The translations under genes and the position numbers were made by a program. DNA of 15,958 bases, taken from Pseudomonadota bacterium (GTDB taxonomy: Bacteria; Desulfobacterota; Desulfovibrionia; Desulfovibrionales; Desulfovibrionaceae). The DNA is taken from positions 1-15,958 of the forward strand of contig JAFABC010000040.1 of the NCBI GenBank assembly GCA_023426275.1, given 5' to 3'. Under the pieces are notes generated by a model. The model worked only from the letters and a program-made list of their open reading frames with translations. It searched no databases and was not told the DNA's origin. Shown here piece by piece: positions 1-7,082 of this stretch (position 1 is its first letter; each line of letters begins with the position of its first letter).

Positions 1-17
1 GCATTACGGGAACCGGG

Positions 18-56
18 AAAAGAAAAAACACCCCGTCCCTTCGAGGGGGACCGGGG
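18..56 (-). terminator. Intrinsic terminator of the flanking GT2 gene
   Basis: Read on the minus strand, a GC stem (plus-strand arms 47-56 and 31-39, one bulged base) is followed by a T-rich tail complementary to the A-run at 18-28. It begins a few bases after the stop codon of the minus-strand glycosyltransferase. A second hairpin (arms 53-61 and 63-71) overlaps the stop codon and shares bases with this stem, so the two would compete. Confidence 0.7.
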
Positions 57-60
57 GGCA

Positions 61-933
61 TCATGCCCCCCGGCCGCCGGAGGCGTCGTTTTTCCTACAG
101 GCCAGGGCCCTGGCCCGCAGCGCGACCAGCAGGGCGGCGTTGCATAGAAACAGTCCGCGTCCGGGCAAGGCGGCAAGGCCGCGCATGAGTCCCGAAGGCT
201 CCGCCCCGGGCAGCCGGCAGGCTTCCCGCAACAACCGGTGGCGACGTCCGTGGGTGCCCGTGATCGAAGCGCTGTAACTATGGGCATGAAGCCGCCAGCG
301 GGTCAGCGGATTATCGAGGTAGGCGAAGCGCGCCGTCGAAGCCAGTTGCAGCCAAAGCCACCAGTCCAGCCAGGCCGGCGTCGGTGCCTGGAAATCGCAG
401 CCGGCCAGGACGTCGCGGCGCGCCATCACGCAGGAAAACGACGGCACCACGTTGCCAAGCCAGATATGGGGCGTCAGGGACGCGACGGACGTCCAGGGAA
501 AACGCAACCGCAAATGGGCCATGTAGCGGCGTACGCGCCGTGACGCGGCGCCTTCTCCGGAAACGGGCTCCACGGCGTTGAACACGACGTGGGCGGCGCT
601 CCGGGAAAAAAGCCGCAGACGCTGTTCCAGGCAGTCGGGCCGCCAGGCGTCGTCCGATTCGAGAAAAGCCGCAAAGATTCCGGTCGCCGCCTGCAAGCCC
701 AGCCGCAGGCTGGCCGGCATGCCATGGTTGCCGCCGTCGGCGTGTCGCAGCAGACGGATGCGGGTATCCTGGCGTGCCGCCTCGGCGATGATGGCCACGG
801 AATCATCCGTCGACCCGTCATCGACCACCAGCAACTCCCAGTCCGACCACGTCTGCGCCCGCACCGAGGCCAACGCCTCGCCCAGGTAGGCGGCGTAGTT
901 GTAACTGGTCATGATGACGGATACAGTCGGCAT
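61..933 (-). CDS. Family 2 glycosyltransferase (GT-A fold)
   Basis: This predicted cytoplasmic glycosyltransferase of 290 residues would transfer a sugar from a nucleotide donor to a growing glycan. The N-terminus is typical of GT2 enzymes: PTVSVIMTSYNYAAYL at 2-17, the nucleotide-binding VDDGSTD at 37-43, and the metal-binding acidic motif ESDD at 92-95. The WLDWWLWLQLA stretch near 188-198 and the DNPLTRWRLHAHS tail match GT2 proteins of O-antigen clusters. The open frame extends about 110 codons further upstream, but the ATG at 933 is chosen because the GT2 fold starts right there and GGAAGG lies 4 bases before it; the extension overlaps the divergent promoter region and looks non-coding. 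The gene diverges from the WbsX-family gene across a 199-bp gap. Family is clear; donor and acceptor cannot be told. Confidence 0.88.
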   Translation of the reverse strand: MPTVSVIMTSYNYAAYLGEALASVRAQTWSDWELLVVDDGSTDDSVAIIAEAARQDTRIRLLRHADGGNHGMPASLRLGLQAATGIFAAFLESDDAWRPDCLEQRLRLFSRSAAHVVFNAVEPVSGEGAASRRVRRYMAHLRLRFPWTSVASLTPHIWLGNVVPSFSCVMARRDVLAGCDFQAPTPAWLDWWLWLQLASTARFAYLDNPLTRWRLHAHSYSASITGTHGRRHRLLREACRLPGAEPSGLMRGLAALPGRGLFLCNAALLVALRARALACRKNDASGGRGA

Positions 934-1132
934 AGACCTTCCGGCGAAAGAGCGGCTTCGGATGGATGCCGCAGAAGATGGCCCCAGTGTAGCGTTTCCC
1001 TTCCGGCAAGCCAACCCGAGGACGGGGAGCCACCGCGCGGGAACAACCACCGGACGTACGGACTCAAAGCGGCATGACCTATTTTCCGGAGCGCCCCGGC
1101 GTCTCCTCCCCTTTCCCCCCGGTGCCCGGCCT

Positions 1133-2428
1133 ATGACGTTTCGCGACTCCCGCCTGTCGCTTTTTGCCAGACGACTGCGCGCGTTTCTCGCTATCCATGG
1201 CCCGGGACGGTTGGCAGCGGCGGCCTGGTGCGTGGCCCGGGGAAAACCGTTGTCCATGCTCGCCAACGACGGCCGCCGTCATGATCCCGGGGAATGGGCC
1301 TGCCGCCCCGAAGACCAGGGACCGCCCCTTGGCACCGCCTCGCCGGTGCGGACCATCGCTTTTTATCTGCCCCAGTTCCATCCCATCGCGGAAAATGACC
1401 GCTGGTGGGGGGAAGGCTTTACGGAATGGCACAACGTGGCCCGGGCCCGTCCCGCCTATCCGGGCCATTGCCAGCCGGACCTGCCCGGCGCCTTGGGCTT
1501 TTACGATCTGCGCCTGCCGGAAACCCTGCGCCGGCAAACCGAGCTGGCCGCCCATCATGGACTCGGGGGCTTTTGTTTCCACTACTACTGGTTCAACAAA
1601 ACGCGCCTGCTGGAACAGCCACTGGAACTTTTTCTGGCCGACAAGCGCTGCGATCTGCCGTTTTGCCTCAACTGGGCCAATGAGAACTGGACCCGGCGCT
1701 GGGACGGCCAGGAGCGGGAAATCCTGCTGCGCCAGCACTACAGCCCCGAGGACGACCGGGCCATGATGACCGACCTGCTGCGCTATTTCGCCGACCCCCG
1801 CTATATCCGGGTGGAGGGCAGGCCGCTGTTGCTCGTCTATCATGCCGGCCTGCTGCCGGACGCGGCCGCTACCCTGGAGCGCTGGCGGCAGGTTTGCGCC
1901 GCCGCCGGGGAAAAGGCCCCCTACTGCGTCATGGTGCAATCGTTTGCCAACCGCGATCCGCGCCCCGCCGGTTTCGAGGCGGCGGTGCAATTTCCGCCCC
2001 ATGCCGCCCATCTGCCCCTGGGCCTGACCACGACGCGCGTGGCCGGAATCTCCCCCGGATTTCGCGGCAGGACCATCGCCTACGAAGAATTGGCCAGGCA
2101 GACCCTGGCCGGCCTGGATGCGCCGTTTCCCACCTTCCCCTGCGTCTGTCCCGGTTGGGACAACACGCCGCGTCGGGGCGAAAAAGCCACCATTTTCGTC
2201 GGCGCCACGCCCAACCGCTACGCCGACTGGCTCGGCCGGGCCTGCCGCCACGCCTTGTCCGTCCTGCCGGGCGACCGGGCGTTGGTGTTTGTCAACGCCT
2301 GGAACGAATGGGGGGAAGGCGCCCACCTCGAGCCCTGCCGTAACTGGGGCTACGCCTTTTTAAACGCCACGACCCGAACCCTCGCCCGGCTGGCCCCTGC
2401 ATCCACGCAACCCGGGCCTGAGGCATAG
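1133..2428 (+). CDS. WbsX-family (GH99-like domain) polysaccharide protein
   Basis: The 431-residue product matches the WbsX glycosyltransferase family, which has a GH99-like catalytic fold and occurs in O-antigen and rhamnan-type loci. Family hallmarks are visible in order: IAFYLPQFHPIAENDRWWG at 75-93, GFTEWHNV at 95-102, GFCFHYYWF at 146-154, LNWANENWTRRWDG at 179-192, and the C-terminal FVNAWNEWGEGAHLEP at 386-401. The acidic residues of the NWANENW and NEWGEG motifs are the likely active-site residues. About 70 N-terminal residues precede the domain and are not conserved in style. The start is uncertain: ATG 1133 lacks a clear ribosome binding site, and ATG 962 and ATG 1256 are in-frame alternatives. 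The exact reaction is unproven for most members of this family. Confidence 0.85.
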   Translation: MTFRDSRLSLFARRLRAFLAIHGPGRLAAAAWCVARGKPLSMLANDGRRHDPGEWACRPEDQGPPLGTASPVRTIAFYLPQFHPIAENDRWWGEGFTEWHNVARARPAYPGHCQPDLPGALGFYDLRLPETLRRQTELAAHHGLGGFCFHYYWFNKTRLLEQPLELFLADKRCDLPFCLNWANENWTRRWDGQEREILLRQHYSPEDDRAMMTDLLRYFADPRYIRVEGRPLLLVYHAGLLPDAAATLERWRQVCAAAGEKAPYCVMVQSFANRDPRPAGFEAAVQFPPHAAHLPLGLTTTRVAGISPGFRGRTIAYEELARQTLAGLDAPFPTFPCVCPGWDNTPRRGEKATIFVGATPNRYADWLGRACRHALSVLPGDRALVFVNAWNEWGEGAHLEPCRNWGYAFLNATTRTLARLAPASTQPGPEA

Positions 2429-2528
2429 CGCCGGTCAGCCGTCCTCCCGGCTACGCAAAAAACACCGGCAAAAACCCTCCTATTTCGGCGGAAATCCGCC
2501 AGCCGGGCCGATCGGCGACCGTTCCCGA

Positions 2529-2550
2529 CGTCGCATCCCACCCTGCGACG
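2529..2550. repeat. 7-bp perfect inverted repeat, operator-like
   Basis: CGTCGCA at 2529-2535 and TGCGACG at 2544-2550 are perfect inverted copies around an 8-base centre. No T-run follows on either strand, so a terminator is unlikely; a protein-binding site or chance are the alternatives. A TTGACA hexamer lies at 2567-2572 without a good -10 box. Confidence 0.35.
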
Positions 2551-2664
2551 CAAGAAGGAGGAAGATTTGACACGCCCTCCCCTGTCTTTTTTGTTGTTCT
2601 TTTGCCTAAAAAAAATTACAGCTGGGAAGCCGTTGAAGCCGGTGTTTTTTTGGGCCTTGGGGAG

Positions 2665-2706
2665 CGGGCATGGCACTTTCGGGTGACTGCCCGTTTCTCT
2701 TTTTTT
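2665..2706 (+). terminator. Possible intrinsic terminator
   Basis: CGGGCA at 2665-2670 pairs with TGCCCG at 2688-2693 across a 17-base loop, followed directly by a T-rich tract to about 2706. It lies roughly 240 bases after the WbsX-family stop codon and may end that transcript. The short stem and long loop make it weak. Confidence 0.4.
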
Positions 2707-2940
2707 GAATTCAAGTAGTTCCATGCATTTTGAGCCCCGTCTCCCGGCCTTTGGTTTCCTGGTCTGGCCCGCGCCGACCCCGCCAAGACTCCCGGCCCCT
2801 GCTCATACGTCCTCTTTTTTTCCGCCACTGAAAAATTTTCCTGGGGAACCTGCCTCTCCTTAGGCGTCCCTGTGCCTGACCTGCACAATACCGCCCGGGA
2901 CATTCTCTGAAGCGCACGCAGCAGGGCGCTTGCTTTACAC

Positions 2941-2975
2941 ATGGGACGAAATGTTTTCTTTTGTCCCATATTTTT
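2941..2975 (+). terminator. 11-bp hairpin with T-run upstream of the recombinase
   Basis: ATGGGACGAAA at 2941-2951 and TTTTGTCCCAT at 2959-2969 form an 11-bp stem with one G-T pair and a 7-base loop, followed by ATTTTT. It fits a rho-independent terminator that insulates the recombinase from upstream transcription. Because it sits about 70 bp before a FimB-like recombinase gene, it could instead be a recombinase recognition or operator site. Confidence 0.45.
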
Positions 2976-2985
2976 CAAATGCCGC

Positions 2986-3013
2986 TTGGGAATTATTTGA
3001 TTTTACATACAGT
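2986..3013 (+). promoter_or_regulatory. Candidate promoter of the recombinase gene
   Basis: TTGGGA (2986-2991) and TACAGT (3008-3013) are separated by 16 bases in an AT-rich stretch ending 26 bases before the recombinase ATG. Both boxes are partial matches to the sigma-70 consensus, so this is a tentative call. Confidence 0.25.
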
Positions 3014-3039
3014 TTTCAATCATAACATGAGACAAAACA

Positions 3040-3588
3040 ATGGAAGAGCGAAAACACCTCACCGGACACGAGATCGAAAAACTGCTTGTCGCCGCCAAGG
3101 GCAGCCGCAATGCGGCCCGGGATCGTTGCCTGCTGCTCCTGATGTTCCGCCATGGCCTGCGCGTCTCCGAAGCGTGCGGGCTGGTCCTTGCCCAGGTGGA
3201 CGTCGAGGGTCGCGTTCTGCACGTGGCGCGGCTCAAAAAAGGGCTCTCCACTACGCATCCCCTGCACGCCGACGAATTGCGGGCGATCAGGGCCTGGCTG
3301 ACGGCCAGGGCCAGGATGAAGCCACGCACGGACGCGTTTTTTCTCAGCGAGCGGCGCGGGGCGCTGAGCCGCAAAACGGCCTGGGCCGCGATCCGTCGCT
3401 ACGGCGAGGCGGCCGGACTTCCCCTGGCCGTCCATCCCCACATGCTGCGCCATGCCTGCGGTTTCGCCCTGGCCGACCAGGGGGCGGACACACGGTTGAT
3501 CCAGGACTACCTCGGCCACCGCAACATCCAGCACACCGTCCGATATACGGCCACCAATCCCGCCCGTTTTGAAAAGCTGTGGCGATAG
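3040..3588 (+). CDS. Minimal tyrosine recombinase (FimB/XerD-like catalytic domain)
   Basis: The 182-residue protein is essentially a bare tyrosine-recombinase catalytic domain that would cut and rejoin DNA through a covalent phosphotyrosine. The full catalytic set is visible: R41 in HGLRVSEACGL, K66/K67 in RLKKG, H134 and R137 in HPHMLRHAC, H160 in YLGHRNIQHT, and the nucleophile Y169 in VRYTATNP. No separate N-terminal arm- or core-binding domain is present. Phage integrases are usually 300-400 residues; FimB/FimE-type invertases are about 200. The short length therefore points to an inverting or resolving role, or to small-element mobility. The start ATG has only a weak ribosome binding site. 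The gene borders AT-rich DNA and a 19-bp tandem duplication downstream, possible substrates. No tRNA gene is visible next to it. Confidence 0.9.
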   Translation: MEERKHLTGHEIEKLLVAAKGSRNAARDRCLLLLMFRHGLRVSEACGLVLAQVDVEGRVLHVARLKKGLSTTHPLHADELRAIRAWLTARARMKPRTDAFFLSERRGALSRKTAWAAIRRYGEAAGLPLAVHPHMLRHACGFALADQGADTRLIQDYLGHRNIQHTVRYTATNPARFEKLWR

Positions 3589-3676
3589 AAAAAAAGAGCC
3601 TCTGTTACCTGGAAAAACACAGTTGTTCTTTTCGATACTGCAGAAAAAGTGCATATCCAGACACGAAATATACAAC

Positions 3677-3719
3677 TAAATAAATAATAAATTTTTATTT
3701 ATAATAAATTATATATTAA
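3677..3719. other. 43-bp stretch with no G or C
   Basis: Forty-three consecutive A/T bases lie between the convergent recombinase and RgpF-type genes, in a window that is otherwise strongly GC-rich. It includes a 6-bp AT hairpin (ATAAAT / ATTTAT with a TTTT loop). Possible roles are easy strand opening (replication or recombination) or a scar at an insertion edge. Confidence 0.6.
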
Positions 3720-3751
3720 GGCTGTTTTTCAAGCTTTAAAAATTTTACGAT

Positions 3752-3789
3752 ATTTTCCCGAACCAACATTATTTTCCCGAACCAACATT
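3752..3789. repeat. Tandem 19-bp direct repeat (2 copies)
   Basis: ATTTTCCCGAACCAACATT occurs twice head-to-tail at 3752-3770 and 3771-3789, identical in both copies. It lies between the AT-only stretch and the stop codon of the minus-strand RgpF-type gene. A recent duplication, a recombinase core site, or a duplicated protein-binding site would all fit. Confidence 0.75.
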
Positions 3790-3810
3790 TCCATGCCTGG
3801 CTGCCCCACT

Positions 3811-6087
3811 TCACTCAACAGCGGTTTCCGGCATCGCCTGTTGCCGTTGCAACGCTGTTTCGCAAGTTCTGGCGGAAAAAACCGTCTGCCGCGCCGGTAA
3901 AAACGCCTGCGGCATAATTCTGGTCCAGGAAAAACCCTCCAGGGCGCAACCGAAAAAAAACAGGCGCTCCAACGCATGGGCGAGATCGCCATCCCGGGCG
4001 GCGGCGTCGGTCGGCTGGAAATCATCGAACCGTAAACCCAGGCGCAACCACGGGGCCAGTACCTGCGGACGGCACCAGAACATGGAACCCATGGGGAAAT
4101 CGAGCGGCGTATCGGGCCGCAACCGCACGCCATACCGTGCGAGCAGGGCACGCATGGCCGTGAAATTGTTTCCCGCGCGCAAACTGGTGGCGTACTGCGG
4201 CAGCAAGGGCGGGGCGATCAGGCCAAGATCCTCCTGCCCCGCGAACTGGTCGAGCACCACACCGACCTGTTCCCGGCTCCCGGCCAGCGCCGCGTAAAGC
4301 AGCTGTCTCCAGGCATCGCCAGTGCCCGCCGGCAAATGCAGCGAACGTTTGGCGTGCAGGCGCAAAATCAGGTCATATCCGGGCAAAACATCGGCAAAAC
4401 CGACCAAGAATGGGGCGATATCCCAGCCAATATTCGGACAGACCCGGCAGATTGTCTTATTTTCCAAGCAACTTTCCGCAACGCTGTGCAAAATCAGCTG
4501 CTTTTTTTCCGCTGTGTCCGTGGAAATATACACGTGGGCGGAGGCGGGGAGATGCCGGAGACAGGAAATAATTTCGTTCGTTAATTCAGTATAATAAATA
4601 TGAATAAAGGCCCCGATGGTGGGAGATCGGCTGCCTGATGGGCGAGGCGGAGCGGTTTCCTCGGCATGTTGAGGCAGCGCCCTGTAGCACTGTTGTACGC
4701 AGGGTGGCCATACATTGTCGGTTGTATCCGCATGCAATGCCGCTGTGATGTCGAGGCCGAGACGATTGCAATATGCAATAGAATATTCAACAGGGTAACC
4801 TGTTTCCCTGGCCACCTCCAGCCAGCCGCTCAAATCCACCCGTCGTTCGTTTTTGTACAGCAGCTCGCGTTTCAAAACAGGTGCGCCAGCCAGGAGCATG
4901 GCCTTCCAGAGTTCGCAACTGGGGTTGACGGATGCGTCCATGGTTTTGGCCAGCGGGAAAAACGCCGCCGGTTGCAGGCCGTGCAGGGCCAGACACAAGG
5001 CAAGGCGCGTTTCACACCGGATGGCGTCTTCCCGGGCATTGGAAAGCGGCACGCCGTCAAAAAACGCGGCAAAGGCCGGATGCCGCAGGGCGGTTGCCCG
5101 GAAGACCAGATAATAGCTTTGCAAATGCGGCATGATTTCATGGCTTTCGGTGATGCCCCAAAAATCGCAGGCCAGTGCGGCCATGGTTTCATGAAGCCGC
5201 GCATAAGACCCCAGGCCGCCAAACACGCTGTCATTGCACAAGACGAGTTCCCGACAGAAAAAAAGCCCCGGCAATTGCGCCAGCGCCGCCTTCCAGCTGG
5301 TGAAATCATAGCCGGCGCATGTGCGCTCCAGCACCACGTCCGCCCAGTCCGGCGTTGCTTCGCACCGTATCGGCCCGCCGGAGATGAGCACGACATTCCA
5401 GCCAAGCGTCTTGAACTGCCGGCACATGTGCCTGACATACGGATCAACGATGCCTTGCGGGTCCCAGTGCGCGACCACGGCCGTGACTGTATCGGCAAAA
5501 CAGGGCCCGCCGTCGAAGTGCACGCGCACATCTCCGGCGACGGTCCGCGCCGGTTGATCCGGCCCGACAAGCGTCCTGGCCTTAGTGACCGCCTGGGCGT
5601 GACGGGAGGAAGCAGGATCCGTTAGCCCATCAAGCAGCGCCACAAGTCCGGGTCGGGGAATGCGGGCGAAGCACGGGAGCAGATGGCGAAGCACGGCTTG
5701 CTCTTGCAACCGGCGGCGCAGGGCCAGGCGCAAACTGGTTTGTCCGGCGGCGGCCCTAGCCAGCCGCAAGGGCAGGCCCAGCGTCAGACGCACCAGAAAG
5801 CTGTGGCCGTTGATCCGCGCGGCCAAGCTCTCGCTTTGAGCCAGCACGGTTTGAAAAAAATGGCGCGGCCGCCCCAAGGCGCGGCACCAGTTGCGTGGGC
5901 GTGGAAAGACAAGAACGCTCACGGGCAGCAGGCACACGGCGCAAAACGCACGGCGGACCGTTTTTCGCAACAGCATCGTCATCGGGAATGTTTCTGTGGC
6001 GCTGTGCCGGAAAAGCCCCTGGGGAGACCGGAATTGCCCGACGATCAGGACTTCGTTGTCCGCTCCCGCCAGACCTTTTTGAGCCAT
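3811..6087 (-). CDS. RgpF/rhamnan synthesis protein F-type protein, two modules
   Basis: This 758-residue protein belongs to the rhamnan-synthesis F (RgpF) family, found in rhamnose-polymer and O-antigen loci. A first module spans about 202-345: VVAHWDPQGIVDPYVRHM, AGYDFTSWKAAL at 258-269, LVLCNDSVFG at 281-290, DFWGITES, and HLQSYYLVFR at 321-330. A second spans about 490-725: FIHIYYTELTNEII, NIGWDIAPFLVGF at 552-564, DLILRLHAKRS at 572-582, and PMGSMFWCRP at 665-674. A hydrophobic stretch, CAVCLLPVSVLVF, lies at 49-61. The start is ambiguous. ATG 6087 has AAGGA 3 bases upstream and overlaps the preceding gene by 43 bp; ATG 5982 or 5976 would remove the overlap but have no ribosome binding site. 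It is the last gene of the minus-strand series that begins at parA, an odd partner for DNA-maintenance genes, and may be cargo. The biochemical activity is inferred from family only. Confidence 0.8.
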   Translation of the reverse strand: MAQKGLAGADNEVLIVGQFRSPQGLFRHSATETFPMTMLLRKTVRRAFCAVCLLPVSVLVFPRPRNWCRALGRPRHFFQTVLAQSESLAARINGHSFLVRLTLGLPLRLARAAAGQTSLRLALRRRLQEQAVLRHLLPCFARIPRPGLVALLDGLTDPASSRHAQAVTKARTLVGPDQPARTVAGDVRVHFDGGPCFADTVTAVVAHWDPQGIVDPYVRHMCRQFKTLGWNVVLISGGPIRCEATPDWADVVLERTCAGYDFTSWKAALAQLPGLFFCRELVLCNDSVFGGLGSYARLHETMAALACDFWGITESHEIMPHLQSYYLVFRATALRHPAFAAFFDGVPLSNAREDAIRCETRLALCLALHGLQPAAFFPLAKTMDASVNPSCELWKAMLLAGAPVLKRELLYKNERRVDLSGWLEVARETGYPVEYSIAYCNRLGLDITAALHADTTDNVWPPCVQQCYRALPQHAEETAPPRPSGSRSPTIGAFIHIYYTELTNEIISCLRHLPASAHVYISTDTAEKKQLILHSVAESCLENKTICRVCPNIGWDIAPFLVGFADVLPGYDLILRLHAKRSLHLPAGTGDAWRQLLYAALAGSREQVGVVLDQFAGQEDLGLIAPPLLPQYATSLRAGNNFTAMRALLARYGVRLRPDTPLDFPMGSMFWCRPQVLAPWLRLGLRFDDFQPTDAAARDGDLAHALERLFFFGCALEGFSWTRIMPQAFLPARQTVFSARTCETALQRQQAMPETAVE

Positions 6088-7082
6088 GCGTCCTTATTGC
6101 CGCCAGGATAGCCCTGTACGACGTTTTTGACCTCTTCCGTAGTCAAGGACTCTTTCCACGCCAAAAACCGCTCCTCGTCCAATCTGGTGCGTTCTCGGCG
6201 TATATTCTCCAACCGGTCCGCTTCGTCCCGGATGGCCTGCTCTTCGGGAGACACGTAGCCCTTGGGTTGGCGATAATACCCGGTCTTGGAAAGTGAGCGG
6301 AAAACCCAGGAGCACGGATCGGCAACCGGGCCCCCTGTTTTATCCAGCATCTGCCCGTGCTCCAGTTCCCATTCGGCATGGTCGAGCGCCTGCACCAGCT
6401 TGTCGGTGGGTTTCCCCAGCTCCTGAAGCGCCAAAACGATCTGCTCGATTTGGTGCGAGCCGAATCCCGTGGCGGCGAGATGCGGCCAGGTCAGTTCAAC
6501 GCGTTCTTGGGAGATAGATAGATTCTTTCTATCTATCTTAAGAGGGGGGGAAACTCCACAGACAAACTCGGCAGACAAACTCGGCAGACCATTGTGGGCG
6601 ACCGCGTTGTCTGCCGAGTTTGTCTGCTGGATTTGTCTGCTGAGTTTGTCTGCCGAGTTGTCCTGCGCAATTTCGAGCAGAAAGGCCGTTGGCCGAAATT
6701 TGAGAGCCCGGTTGCTGCCGCCTCCCCAGGGCGTTTTTTCAACCCAGCCGCGCGCGATGAATTTGTCCAGGGCGCTACGAACAGTCCCGTAGGGAATCCC
6801 TGTTTCATGAGTTATTCCAGCATACGTCGTCACATGTTCACCATTGTTAGCCAGATAGACGGCCAGGATTTTCTGGGCCCGAGAGGTCAACGGCGTCCGG
6901 ACTCTGGTCCTGATGGGGAGGAGGATGTTTTGGCTTGACTCCCCTGTTGGATTTGTCTGCTGAGTTTGTCTGCTGAGTTTGTCTGTGGAGGTTTTTTTAT
7001 GGATTTCTCTGCTGAGTTTGTCTGTTGAATTTCTCTGCTGAGTTTGTCTGCTGAGTTTGTCTGCTGATCTGCTGAGTTCCAC
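6045..7082 (-). CDS. Winged-helix DNA-binding protein, Rep/ParB-like, probably reached by frameshift
   Basis: The 345-codon frame contains a repeat-encoded N-terminus (1-45, phases of SADKLSRQTQQTN), a winged-helix domain at about 64-130 (TSRAQKILAVYL, GIPYGTVRSALDKFIARGWVEK), and a second 13-mer-derived segment (140-175). A distinct C-terminal region (195-345) contains HAEWELEHGQML and DPCSWVFRSLSKTGYY. That tail resembles, from memory, proteins next to parA on plasmid-like elements. It would bind DNA and act with ParA in partition, replication or regulation; this is inference. The only formal start, GTG 7082, lies inside the repeat array with no ribosome binding site. The frame is open well upstream of it, to beyond 7154, and is -1 relative to the well-initiated ORF at 6887-7339. 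It is therefore probably the 3' half of one gene, joined by recoding or by a change in repeat number. The start given is only the formal ORF start. Confidence 0.6.
   Translation of the reverse strand: MELSRSADKLSRQTQQRNSTDKLSREIHKKTSTDKLSRQTQQTNPTGESSQNILLPIRTRVRTPLTSRAQKILAVYLANNGEHVTTYAGITHETGIPYGTVRSALDKFIARGWVEKTPWGGGSNRALKFRPTAFLLEIAQDNSADKLSRQIQQTNSADNAVAHNGLPSLSAEFVCGVSPPLKIDRKNLSISQERVELTWPHLAATGFGSHQIEQIVLALQELGKPTDKLVQALDHAEWELEHGQMLDKTGGPVADPCSWVFRSLSKTGYYRQPKGYVSPEEQAIRDEADRLENIRRERTRLDEERFLAWKESLTTEEVKNVVQGYPGGNKDAWLKKVWRERTTKS
6559..6656. repeat. Second 13-mer cluster with perfect 18-bp inverted repeat
   Basis: Two units of CAGACAAACTCGG (6559-6571, 6572-6584) plus CAGAC face oppositely oriented units at 6618-6656. 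The arms CAGACAAACTCGGCAGAC (6572-6589) and its exact complement (6609-6626) are separated by 19 bp. The cluster is inside the winged-helix gene, just after the winged-helix domain, and encodes SADKLSRQ on one arm and SLSAEFVCG on the other. It can form a strong hairpin and is a candidate binding site. Confidence 0.85.

Larger units (their letters stand above)
2429..3039. other. 611-bp non-coding stretch before the recombinase
   Basis: No convincing gene is present; the short minus-strand frames here have low-complexity, family-less translations. Base composition becomes patchy, with several T-runs and A-runs against a GC-rich background. The stretch holds a 7-bp inverted repeat (2529-2535 with 2544-2550), a modest terminator near 2665-2706, and an 11-bp hairpin at 2941-2969. 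The composition change suggests that this is the left edge of inserted DNA. Confidence 0.6.

Noticed and set aside
1079..2326. Long minus-strand frame opposite the WbsX-family gene
   Set aside because: It is a shadow of GC-rich coding DNA; the plus strand has all family motifs.
2961..3040. tRNA attachment site for the recombinase
   Set aside because: No cloverleaf or tRNA 3' end can be recognised on either side of the gene.
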